A stretch of DNA of 64,000 bases, taken from contig NZ_KB912942.1 of the NCBI RefSeq assembly GCF_000383915.1, positions 3,485,778 through 3,549,777 of the forward strand, written 5' to 3'. This stretch comes from Amycolatopsis benzoatilytica AK 16/65. GTDB taxonomy: Bacteria > Actinomycetota > Actinomycetes > Mycobacteriales > Pseudonocardiaceae. Positions 44,983 through 53,679 of this stretch are shown here, one piece after another (within the stretch, counting starts at the first letter, position 1; each line of letters begins with the position of its first letter). The notes under the pieces were generated by a model. The model did not search any database. It had not been told where the DNA came from and saw only the letters and a program-made list of their open reading frames with translations. Made by a program: the position numbers and the translations under genes.

Positions 44983-46109
44983 GACTTCTCCCCCGGATTG
45001 TCGGTGCTGACCTGTTCACCCTTGCCGAGCAGCCGCTGGTACGCCAGCCTGCCGTAGGTGAGCAGCCGCTGCCGCGCGCCCAGGAGGCCCTGCGGGCGAA
45101 AGATCATCAGGATGATCAGCGCGACGCCGAAGATCAGGTACTTGTACTCCGCGATCGCCTGGAACCGCAGCGGAACGTACGCCACCACGATCGCGCCCAG
45201 CAGCACGCCGACCTTGTTCCCCGCGCCGCCGAGGATGACCGCGGCGAGGAACAGCATCGAGGTGACCACGTCGAACTTCTGGTTGTTCACGAAGCCCAGC
45301 TGGCCCGCGTACAGCGCCCCGGAGAGGCCGCCGACCGCCGCGCCGCCGACGAACGCCCAGATCTTGAACTTGAACGTGGGCACGCCCATGATCTCGGCCG
45401 CGTCCTCGTCGTCGCGGATCGCGACCCAGGCACGGCCGACCCGGCTGCGCTCGAGGTTGCCGACCGCGAACAGGATGATGATGATGATCGTGACGCACAG
45501 GAAGTACCACGGAATGCCGTTGGAGTTGTTGAACAACGGCGTGCCGTCGGCGTTCGTGCCGGGCGGGTGCCCGACCGACTGGAAGCCGCGGTTGCCGCGC
45601 AGCGGGTCGACGTTGTCCGCGAGCAGCCGGACGATTTCGCCGAAGCCGAGGGTGACGATCGCCAGGTAGTCACCGCGCAATCGCAACGTCGGCGTCCCGA
45701 GGACCACCCCGAAGATCATCGTGACGGCCATGGCGATCGGCAGCACGACGAGGAACGGCAGCTTGGACAGCGACGAGTCCGGACTCGTGAACAGCGCCAT
45801 CACATAGGCGCCGACCGCGAAGAACCCGACGTAGCCGAGGTCGAGCAGGCCGGCCTGGCCGACCACGATGTTGAGCCCGATGGCGACCAGCGCGTAGCGG
45901 GACACCTCGAACATCGCGATCGGGAAGTCGTAGCCGGGCTCGGTGCTGATCAGCGGCGGGTTCAGCACCGGCAGCAGGTAGACCAGCGCCACCAGCGGGA
46001 TCAGCACCCCCCACTGCTGGACCCGGGACAGGTTGTTCCACCAGTCCGAGACCGGGCGGCGGCGCGTCTTGCCCGCGGGAGCGGCGGGTTCGGTCGAAGT
46101 GGTCGTCAT
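44979..46109 (-). CDS. livM: branched-chain amino acid ABC transporter permease LivM
   Basis: 376 residues with eight or nine membrane helices. LivM hallmarks are [40 protein letters not shown] and the coupling-loop region [19 protein letters not shown] 46109 overlaps the livH stop, so the start is well fixed. Confidence 0.95.
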   Translation of the reverse strand: MTTTSTEPAAPAGKTRRRPVSDWWNNLSRVQQWGVLIPLVALVYLLPVLNPPLISTEPGYDFPIAMFEVSRYALVAIGLNIVVGQAGLLDLGYVGFFAVGAYVMALFTSPDSSLSKLPFLVVLPIAMAVTMIFGVVLGTPTLRLRGDYLAIVTLGFGEIVRLLADNVDPLRGNRGFQSVGHPPGTNADGTPLFNNSNGIPWYFLCVTIIIIILFAVGNLERSRVGRAWVAIRDDEDAAEIMGVPTFKFKIWAFVGGAAVGGLSGALYAGQLGFVNNQKFDVVTSMLFLAAVILGGAGNKVGVLLGAIVVAYVPLRFQAIAEYKYLIFGVALIILMIFRPQGLLGARQRLLTYGRLAYQRLLGKGEQVSTDNPGEKS

Positions 46110-47119
46110 ACCCGCGCCTTTCCGAGCGACTCGCCGAGAATGCCGGTCGGACGGAGCATCAGGATGAGCACCAGCAGCACGAACGCGACGACGTCGCGCC
46201 AGGCGCCGCCGAACAGCGACTGGCCGTAGTTCTCCACGACGCCGAGCAGCAGGCCGCCGAGCAGCGCGCCGCGCAGGTTGCCGATGCCGCCGAGCACCGC
46301 GGCGGTGAACGCCTTGATGCCGAGGATGAACCCGCCCTGATACGACGCGCCGGACGGGATCTTCATCATGTAGAACAACGACGCCGCACCGGCCAGCACA
46401 CCGCCGATGAGGAACGTGAGCGTGATGACGCGTTCCTTGTTGACGCCCATCAGCGTCGCGGTGTCCGGGTCCTGGGCCACCGCGCGGATGCCGCGGCCGA
46501 ACTTGGTCTTGTTGACGAAGAAGTCCGCGCCGACCATCAGCAGGATCGCCGCGACCACGGTGATGATGGTGACGATCTGGACGCTGCCGCCGAACAGCGA
46601 GAAGACCTCGTCGTTCTTCAACAGCCGGATGCTGTTCTCCGGGTTGCCGCCGCGCCAGATGAAGAGGATCTGCTGCAGCACGAACGAAGCGCCGATCGCG
46701 GTGATCAGGAAGACCAGGCGGGGCGCGTTGCGTTTGCGCAGCGGCCGGTAGGCGACCCGTTCCAGCACCACCGCGGTGCCGCCGGAGATGGCCATCGAGG
46801 CGATCAGCGCGATCAGCAGGAACCCGATGAGCTCGAAGATCGGCAGGTCCGGCGTCGAGCCTGGACGGAAACCCAAGCCGTAGAAGGTGAACCACGTCGC
46901 GTAGGCGCCGTAGATGAACACCTCGGAGTGGGCGAAGTTGATGAGCTTGAGCACGCCGTAGACGAGGGTGTACCCGAGTGCTACGAGCGCGTAGATGCTG
47001 CCGTAGGCAAGGCCGTCGAACGTGTTGTCCCAGAACTGGTTCAGGAACGATTTCACGTCGAATGTGATCCAGCTTCCGCCGTCGGCAAGGACGAGGGAGC
47101 CGAGATGGGTCATCGACAC
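46106..47119 (-). CDS. livH: branched-chain amino acid ABC transporter permease LivH
   Basis: 337 residues. LivH motifs: YGSIYALVALGYTLVYGVLK, INFAHSEVFIYGAY, RAVAQDPDTATLMGVN and FTAAVLGGIGNLRGALLGGL. GTG 47119 has GGAG 5 nt upstream; ATG 47113 is the alternative. It follows livK after 88 bp and is coupled to livM. Confidence 0.93.
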   Translation of the reverse strand: MSMTHLGSLVLADGGSWITFDVKSFLNQFWDNTFDGLAYGSIYALVALGYTLVYGVLKLINFAHSEVFIYGAYATWFTFYGLGFRPGSTPDLPIFELIGFLLIALIASMAISGGTAVVLERVAYRPLRKRNAPRLVFLITAIGASFVLQQILFIWRGGNPENSIRLLKNDEVFSLFGGSVQIVTIITVVAAILLMVGADFFVNKTKFGRGIRAVAQDPDTATLMGVNKERVITLTFLIGGVLAGAASLFYMMKIPSGASYQGGFILGIKAFTAAVLGGIGNLRGALLGGLLLGVVENYGQSLFGGAWRDVVAFVLLVLILMLRPTGILGESLGKARV

Positions 47120-47207
47120 ACTAGTTCTCCATGTGGGTCCGGGGTGCGCGCCCGGCGGGATCAGCCGCCGGACGCGCACCCCGGTACTGGGACCGGAAGC
47201 GGCTGGG

Positions 47208-48413
47208 CTACTTGATCTCGGTGTTGCGGACGATCTTGCCGTTCTCCACCTTGTAGGTCCACACGGTGGTGGCGGACAGCTCGCCGTGGTCGTCCCACTT
47301 GTAGTGCTTGGTGATGCCCTGGCCGTCGTAGTTCTTCACGAAGTCCAGCAGTCCGGCGCGGTCGGTCTTGCCCGCGTCGATGCCCTTCAGCAGGATCGTC
47401 GCGACGTCGTAGGCCTCGGGCGAGTAGGTGCCCGGGTCGACGCCGGTCGCCGCCTTGTAGGCGTCGGTGAACTTGGTGAACTGGTCAGCCGGCACGCACG
47501 GGCAGGTGAAGTACGCGCTGGCCGCGGCGTCGCCCGCGCCCTTCACGAACTGGTCGTCCTTGACGCCGTCCGGACCGACGAACTTCGCCTTGACGCCGGC
47601 GTCGTTCAGCTGCAGCGCGAACGGAGCGGCTTCCTGGTAGTAGCCCGAGTAGAAGATCGCGTCCGGCTTTTCGCCCTTGATCTTGTTGACCACGGCCGAG
47701 AAGTCGGTCTGCTTGGTCTTGACCTTGTCCTGGCAGGTCGCCTTGTCGCCGAGCGCCTTGATGGTCGAGGCGGCGAGGCCGGTGCCGTACTCGGAGTCGT
47801 CCTCGATCACGCAGACCTTGTTGGCCTTCAGGTCGCCGGTGATGAACTTCGCGGCGGCCGGGCCCTGCGTGTTGTCGTTGCCCAGGGCGCGGAAGAAGGT
47901 CTTCCAGCCGTTCTGGGCGAGCGACGGGTTGGTCGCCGACGGGGTGATGGTGACCAGGCCGGCGGCGTTGAAGATGTTGCCTGCCGCCTTCGACTCGCCC
48001 GAGAACGGGAGGCCGATGACGCCGATGATGTCCTTGGTGTTGACGATCTGGGTCACGATGCCGGGCGCCTTGTCCGGAGTGCCCTCGGTGTCGAACTGGT
48101 CCAGCTTGACCTGGCAGTTCGGGTTCGCCTTATTGTGCTGGTCGACGGCGAGCTTGGCACCCTTGAGGATGTTCTGCCCGAGCGCCGCGTTCGCGCCGTT
48201 GATGGTGCCGGCGTACGCGATCGTGGTCGGCGAGCACTTGGCCTTGCCGTCCCCTGCCGGGTCGGCGGCGTTCGCGGCCGCCGACGGAGCCGCGGCCTGC
48301 GGGGCATTGCTGTCGCTGCCCGAGCCGCTGCCGGTCCGCGCCGAACAGGCGCCAAGGGAGATGGCTCCCGCCGCGGCCAGCACGATGACCTTAGTGAGTC
48401 GTGCTCTCTGCAC
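47208..48413 (-). CDS. livK: branched-chain amino acid-binding lipoprotein LivK-like
   Basis: 401 residues. The signal peptide ends in the lipobox LGAC with Cys23, so it is a membrane-anchored lipoprotein. A Gly/Ser/Ala linker precedes a type I periplasmic binding fold (IAYAGTINGANAALGQNILK, GVIGLPFSGESKAAG, IEDDSEYGTGLAAS, DAIFYSGYYQEAAPFALQL). It starts the livKHMGF operon. GTG 48413 has GGAGGA 4 nt upstream. Confidence 0.92.
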   Translation of the reverse strand: MQRARLTKVIVLAAAGAISLGACSARTGSGSGSDSNAPQAAAPSAAANAADPAGDGKAKCSPTTIAYAGTINGANAALGQNILKGAKLAVDQHNKANPNCQVKLDQFDTEGTPDKAPGIVTQIVNTKDIIGVIGLPFSGESKAAGNIFNAAGLVTITPSATNPSLAQNGWKTFFRALGNDNTQGPAAAKFITGDLKANKVCVIEDDSEYGTGLAASTIKALGDKATCQDKVKTKQTDFSAVVNKIKGEKPDAIFYSGYYQEAAPFALQLNDAGVKAKFVGPDGVKDDQFVKGAGDAAASAYFTCPCVPADQFTKFTDAYKAATGVDPGTYSPEAYDVATILLKGIDAGKTDRAGLLDFVKNYDGQGITKHYKWDDHGELSATTVWTYKVENGKIVRNTEIK

Positions 48414-49093
48414 TCGTTCCTCCAAATGCCACCCGCCACGCTCGCTGAGAACGGCGGGTCCCTTGCGTGGGACTTCGACTTGGGCGCTGAACGTAGCCGC
48501 CGCGTGAGGCGTTGCACAGAGTTACTCCGGGTCTTGTATCCACATCGTGACGGTCGTCACGAGTATTAACCGAAGATTTACACTCGATCGTCTTATTGCA
48601 GCGACCGAGTGATTAACCCTGAGTATGCGAACGCCCCTCGATCGGGTCTTGACTGCGCGTCCGATCGATGGGGGAAGTGTAGGAACATCCCCTCCGTCAC
48701 CGTGACCGACACCACGATCTGTCGGCATCCAAGGTAGCAACCTTGCCCTTTCGCGCAGGGGAGATCAACCCGTACGGGTGGGGGACGGACCGGTTGCGGC
48801 AGACGGGTTTCCCTGGTCAGCAGGAGGTTTCGAGGGTTCGCGAAAAGTCCCGGCGGCGACCGGAAACAATCGGGCCCGCATTGACCTGCGGGGACACCCC
48901 GGCAAGCCCGGGAACCGGGTCCGGAGGGTGATCCCCCGGTTACCGAGCGGCCCACGCCCGGTCGGAACGCTCCGTTTGCGGCACGGCTTCGAATACCGGC
49001 GTTTCCCTGCCAGATTTTCACGACGAGTGACTTCCGCGCGCAGATGAGCGCGGATCCCGGCACGAACCGGCCGGAAGCCGTCCGAAATGGACA
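48414..49093. other. long intergenic region upstream of livK
   Basis: About 680 bp without a gene I can support. The part next to livK (48530-48630) is AT-richer than its surroundings and contains the palindrome at 48546 and TTAACCGAAGATTTAC, so the liv promoter is probably here. The distal part (48760-49060) is GC-rich with no clear structure. Confidence 0.5.
48546..48561. promoter_or_regulatory. palindrome in the liv promoter region
   Basis: CGTGACG-GT-CGTCACG, 7-bp arms, 133 bp upstream of the livK start. A candidate operator; the protein is unknown. Confidence 0.4.
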
Positions 49094-49125
49094 GAGCGGG
49101 CGCGACCCGAAGGCCGCGCCCGCTC
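49094..49125 (-). terminator. terminator hairpin after pdtaR
   Basis: GAGCGGGCGCG and CGCGCCCGCTC form an 11-bp perfect stem around a 10-nt loop, 15 bp after the pdtaR stop. Confidence 0.65.
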
Positions 49126-49139
49126 CGCACTGGGCAGTC

Positions 49140-49745
49140 TCAGCTGCCGATGCTCTCCACAACGGCCTCCGCGACCGCCTTCATCGTCGTGCGCCGATCC
49201 ATCGCGGTCCGCTGGATCCACCGGAACGCGTCCGGTTCAGTGAGCCCCTGGCGGCTCATCAGCAGGCCCTTCGCCCGGTCGATGACCTTGCGGGTCTCGA
49301 GCCGGTCAGTGAGCCCGGCGACCTCGGCCTCGAGCGCCTGCAGCTCGGAGAACCGGCTGACGGCCAGTTCGATGGCAGGCACGAGGTCGCGCTTGGCGAA
49401 CGGCTTGACCAGATAAGCCATCGTGCCCGCGTCCCGGGCCCGTTCGACGAGGTCGCGCTGGCTGAACGCGGTGAGGATGACGACCGGCGCGATCCGGTCG
49501 CCGGTGATCCGCGCGGCCGCCTCGATACCGTCGAGCTTCGGCATCTTGACGTCGAGGATCACGAGGTCCGGCTTGAGATCGGTGGCGAGCGCGATGGCTT
49601 CCTCGCCGTCGCCGGCCTCGCCGACCACCTCGTAGCCCTCTTCGCGCAGCATCTCCACCAGGTCGAGGCGGATGAGCGCCTCGTCTTCCGCGACGAGCAC
49701 CCGTCGCCGCGGCGCGCCGTTCGGCTCGGCAGCCTGTTCGGTCAC
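49140..49745 (-). CDS. pdtaR: ANTAR-domain response regulator PdtaR-like
   Basis: 201 residues. Receiver domain with Asp20/21 in VLVAEDEALIRLDL, phosphoacceptor Asp65 in LVILDVKMPKLDG, and Lys in AYLVKPFAK. The C-terminal ANTAR RNA-binding domain reads VIDRAKGLLMSRQGLTEPDA. PdtaR proteins act as RNA-binding antiterminators controlled by the PdtaS kinase, not encoded here. Position next to the polA-rpsA block fits M. tuberculosis Rv1626. GTG 49745 has AGGAGGA 6 nt upstream. Confidence 0.93.
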   Translation of the reverse strand: MTEQAAEPNGAPRRRVLVAEDEALIRLDLVEMLREEGYEVVGEAGDGEEAIALATDLKPDLVILDVKMPKLDGIEAAARITGDRIAPVVILTAFSQRDLVERARDAGTMAYLVKPFAKRDLVPAIELAVSRFSELQALEAEVAGLTDRLETRKVIDRAKGLLMSRQGLTEPDAFRWIQRTAMDRRTTMKAVAEAVVESIGS

Positions 49746-49888
49746 CGGTGTTCCTCCTGAAGGCTCGGCGGGGCGTCTACGACACGCGGTCACCCGCGAG
49801 AGCCCAGCGTACCGGGAACGATCCAGATCCCACGATGGCCTTCACCACGAAGTGGCGGGCATGACACCCAGCACGAGGCGGTAGTCGA

Positions 49889-51919
49889 TCACCGGACCCG
49901 GCGCACAGGCGAGCACGGGGATCCCGTAGAGTTTCCGGCACTGCGCCCCCGTAGCCCAACTGGCAGAGGCAACGGATTCAAAACCCGTCCAGTGTGAGTT
50001 CGAATCTCACCGGGGGCACGGACGACATCTACACAAGCGAGCGCGCTCGGCTGAGCGGCTTGTGTGTCAGTCATCTGATCCGTGATCCTCTCCGCCACCT
50101 CGGCCACGTCCGGAACGTCCCCGGCTGGCAGCGTGATGGCTATCTCGACATGATCGTCGTCCAGCAATCGTACTTCGAGCCGGAGCACTTCGAAGAGTCT
50201 CCTCAGCAGCTCCGGCGGCGCGGCGGCCAGTTTGAGGGCAAGCAGGGGCAAGGCGTCGAGCAAGGCTGCCTCGTCCGGGCCGGGCAGCTCCGGCTGGCTC
50301 GCGGCATCGGCGTCCAGAGCCTCGACCTGTGTGGAGATCGCTTTCTTCTCCGCCTCCAAGCCGTTGTACGTGGATCGCAGGCCGCGGGTGAACGGATCGT
50401 CCGGGTCCCCACTTTGGGCTTGCAGGAGAACCGACTGCTGGCGCTTCTCGACGTCAGCGATGGCGCTTTCCAGCGAGGCACGCTTCCGCAACCGCTCTTC
50501 CGCAGCCACTTTGTCCGCCGACGAGGCCTCGCCGAGCAACAGCCGTACCCGCTCCTGCCCGAACACCCGATCGGTCAGGAACTGGACGACCGCTTCGGCA
50601 ACCGCATCCTCGCGGACGTAGACCGTCTTGCGGTGTCCCGCGTACTTGTCCGCCCTCCCCCGGTTGTTGTTCAGCGGGTGGCAGACGTAGTAGGAGAACC
50701 TCGGCCGCTGCGCCCCGAACATGCGACGACCGCAACTGCAGAAGATCAGGCTTCGGAACAGGCCTGTCCGCTTCGCCTCTGGGTGGCTGTTGAGCTCGAG
50801 ACCGGTCCGCCTTCCCCTGCCGATCTTCCGGCCGGCGTTCATCTGGTCGTACATCCACTTCGGAATCAGCGGTTCGTGCGCTGGCTCGACCGACCAGACC
50901 CACTTCTCCGGAGCGTTGACCTTCCCGTGCGCCGACCTCGACGCCCGCCGATTGAAGACTTGATAGCCCGTGTACTTCGGATTGTGGATGATGTCAGCGA
51001 CGGTGGACTTGCCCCAGGCCCCACGCGCGCGAAGCATCCCCGGCGGCTGAGGAGGCGGGTACCTCGTCAAATCGGCGTTGAGCCGATCAACGATCTCCGG
51101 GTATCCGAGGCCCTCGTACCGCCAGAGCGCGATCTGAGTGACCGTCTCGCCGCGAAGGCCGTCAGGCTCAAGCCGGGACTTCGTGAATCCTTTCGCCGCC
51201 TTCGCGGGGTTGGGATGGCGATAGGTTTTGGCACGGTAGCCGTAGCAGGGCTTGCCGATGTTCCAACCCTCGCGAACATGGGTGCACAGGCCGCCCCAGG
51301 ACTGTTCCAGCGTGTTGAGCACTTCGTACTCGGCGACTGACTGGTTGATCCGTCGCTGGAGGATTCGCTGCGCACGGCTCCCCGAGACGGTGATCGGCTC
51401 GTTGGCCGCGAACAACGAGACATCCGCCTGCTCAAGCTGCCGTTCGATGGACAGCCCTTCGAACGACCGCCGAGCAACCCGGCTGACACTCTCGCAGATC
51501 ACAACTTCGAACCGCCGATCGGCTTGCTCAGCCTCCTCAAGCAGGTCCGCGATACCACCGTCGCGGGCAATGGGGATGTCGAAGCGTTCGTAACCCGTCT
51601 TCTTCCCGCGAGCGTCGAGCTTCATCCGCCCTGACTCGACGTCATAGAAGTGCGCGACAATCACCCACGCAGCGGGCAACGCGTTCTTCGAGTTGCCAAG
51701 CTGGCGGATCAGCGACTGCCTCGGGTCTTGCTGATCGTCGGTCGAGGTGCGGCCGAGAAACGCCACCCGCACTTCTCCCTGCAGCAACGCCGCCGGCATG
51801 CCCAGCGGGGACACCGCGTAGTCGGACAGCCCGGACGGGCCGTAGACGGTCTTCGGAGCCCGCACGCCCGACGGTGGCTTCCACGGAATCTCAAGCCCTG
51901 GTGACACTTGTTCATTCAT
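49889..51919 (-). CDS. large serine recombinase, reading through an antisense tRNA gene
   Basis: 676 residues. Resolvase N-domain: VRVAFLGRTSTDDQQDPRQS with the catalytic Ser, and the E-helix motif ICESVSRVARRSFEGLSIER. Then a recombinase domain (GYPEIVDRLNADLTRYPP, STVADIIHNPKYTGYQVF), a zinc ribbon (FCSCGRRMFG...YYVCHP) and a coiled coil (about 455-535). The last 43 residues (RTHTGRVLNPLPLPVGLRG...) are antisense translation of the tRNA at 49945-50018 and its flank, so the native C-terminus was probably altered by integration at the tRNA. It is the likely integrase of the element to the right. Confidence 0.85.
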   Translation of the reverse strand: MNEQVSPGLEIPWKPPSGVRAPKTVYGPSGLSDYAVSPLGMPAALLQGEVRVAFLGRTSTDDQQDPRQSLIRQLGNSKNALPAAWVIVAHFYDVESGRMKLDARGKKTGYERFDIPIARDGGIADLLEEAEQADRRFEVVICESVSRVARRSFEGLSIERQLEQADVSLFAANEPITVSGSRAQRILQRRINQSVAEYEVLNTLEQSWGGLCTHVREGWNIGKPCYGYRAKTYRHPNPAKAAKGFTKSRLEPDGLRGETVTQIALWRYEGLGYPEIVDRLNADLTRYPPPQPPGMLRARGAWGKSTVADIIHNPKYTGYQVFNRRASRSAHGKVNAPEKWVWSVEPAHEPLIPKWMYDQMNAGRKIGRGRRTGLELNSHPEAKRTGLFRSLIFCSCGRRMFGAQRPRFSYYVCHPLNNNRGRADKYAGHRKTVYVREDAVAEAVVQFLTDRVFGQERVRLLLGEASSADKVAAEERLRKRASLESAIADVEKRQQSVLLQAQSGDPDDPFTRGLRSTYNGLEAEKKAISTQVEALDADAASQPELPGPDEAALLDALPLLALKLAAAPPELLRRLFEVLRLEVRLLDDDHVEIAITLPAGDVPDVAEVAERITDQMTDTQAAQPSALACVDVVRAPGEIRTHTGRVLNPLPLPVGLRGRSAGNSTGSPCSPVRRVR
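49945..50018 (+). tRNA. tRNA with CAA anticodon (tRNA-Leu), short variable loop
   Basis: 74 nt. Acceptor GCCCCCG pairs with CGGGGGC; the T arm is GTGAG-TTCGAAT-CTCAC. The anticodon stem ACGG/CCGT holds loop TTCAAAA, giving anticodon CAA (leucine, codon UUG), with an A-C mismatch at the loop-closing pair. CCA is not encoded. The variable loop is only about 5 nt, whereas bacterial tRNA-Leu normally has a long variable arm, so the identity needs care. The gene is overlapped antisense by the recombinase frame. Confidence 0.85.
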
Positions 51920-52137
51920 TCTTGATCGTCATCCCTTGCCGTTCTGCGCGCCGATTCATCACCTGCCCAGATCAGCAACTCGGAGATAACGAGACCAAGC
52001 TCGCCGCGAAGACGATCCGCCGCAGCTCCGTGAATGTAATCGACCTGACCGGAAAACCCGCGGGCATGGCCGCGCGTAAGGCGATCAATATAGCACCACG
52101 GTTGACGGCGACTGCCCATTTCAATGGTCGACGTCAC
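51916..52137 (-). CDS. small protein upstream of the serine recombinase
   Basis: 73 residues ending WAGDESARRTARDDDQE. Its TGA overlaps the recombinase ATG (ATGA), so both are translated together. GTG 52137 has AAGGA 5 nt upstream; ATG 52119 is the alternative. The core DRLTRGHARGFSGQVDYIHG has a helical, charged look, without a family I know. The position suggests an accessory or directionality protein of the element, which is inference. Confidence 0.55.
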   Translation of the reverse strand: MTSTIEMGSRRQPWCYIDRLTRGHARGFSGQVDYIHGAAADRLRGELGLVISELLIWAGDESARRTARDDDQE

Positions 52138-52349
52138 GTCGTCCTTCGATTCCCAACTATCCGCAACTGCCCCCGAACCGCGAGCCGCCCGAGACCGACC
52201 GAGACCACTCAGACCTGCAGCCGCAGTCAGATCTAGAGGCCAGTCTCGAAAGCCGCCTCGAAAGCAACTCAGCCGATGCTGTCTCCGACTTTCACCGAGA
52301 CACGGCATCCGAGGCTGGTCTCGATTCGACGAGATAGGAAATTCGATAA

Positions 52350-52630
52350 TTACCTGACGACCTCTCCCAGCAATTCGACTGTTTCGACACCGAGAGGGCT
52401 CTGCAGCGCAGTCTTACGGCACTGCGGGTCGAAATCGATCCCGATGAACCGGCACCGATGCTCTCGCGCCGCGAGACCCGTAGTGCCGGTGCGGAGAACA
52501 CGTCGAGCACCGTCCCGCCCGGCCGGCACCCCAACCGCACGCACCGCAGCGCGATTTCGCGGGTCCCAACCGCCGGGTGGTTCAGGCGGGTGCGGTCCGC
52601 CGAGACCGTCCACGCCACCGTCTCGCACAC
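52350..52630 (-). pseudogene. DNA methylase C-terminal remnant
   Basis: One frame reads RLNHPAVGTREIALRCVRLG and GGTVLDVFS; the next frame carries on as TGTTGLAAREHRCRFIGIDF. Together they match the end of N6/N4-type DNA methylases (LDPFxGSGTT, IGID), broken by a frameshift. The catalytic half is absent. It probably belonged to a restriction or phage module. Confidence 0.65.
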
Positions 52631-52737
52631 GTTCTCGCCGGGGTGGTTCGACAGAGGTACAAGTTCGAGGCGCTGGTCAACCCCGTCATCTCGGCCCCTG
52701 TCGTGCAGATTCTCCTCGACGAAGAAGAGCCTGGTGC

Positions 52738-53088
52738 GTGTCGAAGGAGTCGTTTGAGCTGCTCGCGGACTGGTTGCAGGCCCTGTCCTTGTCGGACGAA
52801 CCAGCAGGAAACGAGCTGCGCATCAGGCTGCGGAGCCGCCTTCTGGCCTACTGGGCGTCGTTCCCTACACCCGACACCAGCGGCGACCGTGTGCCGCTCC
52901 GGATATCCCAGCAGCGTCGACGTCGACGCGAGCTGGATTACCAGCTCACCAAGGAAGAGTTCGTCGAAACCTTGGCGCTGCTCGGACCGGACATCGACGA
53001 AACCACTGAATCCTGCCTACGGGCGATCGCCGATAAGGCGCCCGCGTTCCTGGCCCCGGCTGCATCATTGCCGCCGCGGTCTTGCTGA
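52738..53088 (+). CDS. hypothetical protein, possibly truncated
   Basis: 116 residues from GTG 52738: SFELLADWLQALSLSDEPAG, then RELDYQLTKEEFVETLALLG and DIDETTESCLRAIADKAPAF. It looks like real helical protein, but the last residues run into the start of the decayed permease, so its 3' end may be artificial. No convincing ribosome binding site and no family recognised. Confidence 0.35.
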   Translation: MSKESFELLADWLQALSLSDEPAGNELRIRLRSRLLAYWASFPTPDTSGDRVPLRISQQRRRRRELDYQLTKEEFVETLALLGPDIDETTESCLRAIADKAPAFLAPAASLPPRSC

Positions 53089-53480
53089 CCACCGCGGCCT
53101 CGCTGGCCGTGACCGCGATGGTGTTCGACGCCCGCCAATGGGGCGTGTTCATCGCAGCAAACCTGCTGCTGGCCGCCACCTACGCCCTGCTCGGCGTCTG
53201 CCTCGGCCCGATCTTCGGCCAGGTCGGCGGCGTGTTCATCGCCTTCCTCGTCCCGTTCCTCGACCTCGGCATCGGCCAGAGCCCGATGCTGCGCGCCGAA
53301 CCCCCGGCCTGGGCACAGGCGCTACCCGGCTACGGCGCCTACCGCGTCCTGCTCGACGGCGGCCTCACCGACCACTTCGACGAAACCGGCCCACTGCTGC
53401 TCGGCCTGGCCTGGCTGGTCGTGCTCGGTGTCCTCGCGACCGTGTTGTTCCGCCGCACATCCTCTCGGAGGTCGGCATGA
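53058..53480 (+). pseudogene. ABC-2 permease, 5'-truncated
   Basis: The frame begins abruptly with GCIIAAAVLLTTAASLAVTA and continues through FIAANLLLAATYALLGVCLG, GPIFGQVGGVFIAFLVPFLD and LGLAWLVVLGVLATVLFRR, the last four helices of an ABC-2 exporter permease. The first half and the ATPase are missing. Confidence 0.7.
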
Positions 53481-53618
53481 AACATCGACTCGCCCTAGGC
53501 GCGGCGCCGGCCGCGCTGCGCTGGCGCTGGTTCCGGAGGTGGCGTGGGCACGACGATTCTTCGCCCGACTCGCCGCGGCGGGTCCGCAGGTCGAGATTTC
53601 CGACCCAGCCTCATGATG
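53477..53618 (+). pseudogene. remnant of a small exported protein
   Basis: MKHRLALGAA starts like a signal peptide directly after the permease remnant; then the frame shifts and ALALVPEVAWARRFFARLAA continues in another frame. It looks like the next gene of the same lost operon. 53619-53679 holds nothing I can name. Confidence 0.4.
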
Positions 53619-53679
53619 ACAAGACCAACGTCCCCGCGATCACGACGTCTCGGCAGCGCAGCCTCGCGCTACGACTGCG

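Noticed and set aside
48560..48620. Possible GlnR boxes near TTAACCGAAGATTTAC upstream of livK
   Set aside because: Matches to the GTnAC-n6-GnAAC pattern are too poor on either strand to claim nitrogen control.
49889..50018. Conserved-looking peptide GEIRTHTGRVLNPLPLPVGLRG
   Set aside because: It is the antisense translation of the tRNA gene, a known source of false protein similarity, not a domain.
52276..52737. Upstream extension of the hypothetical gene at 52738
   Set aside because: This part is antisense to the DNA methylase remnant and is Arg/Pro/Ser-rich without structure, so only the segment from 52738 was kept.
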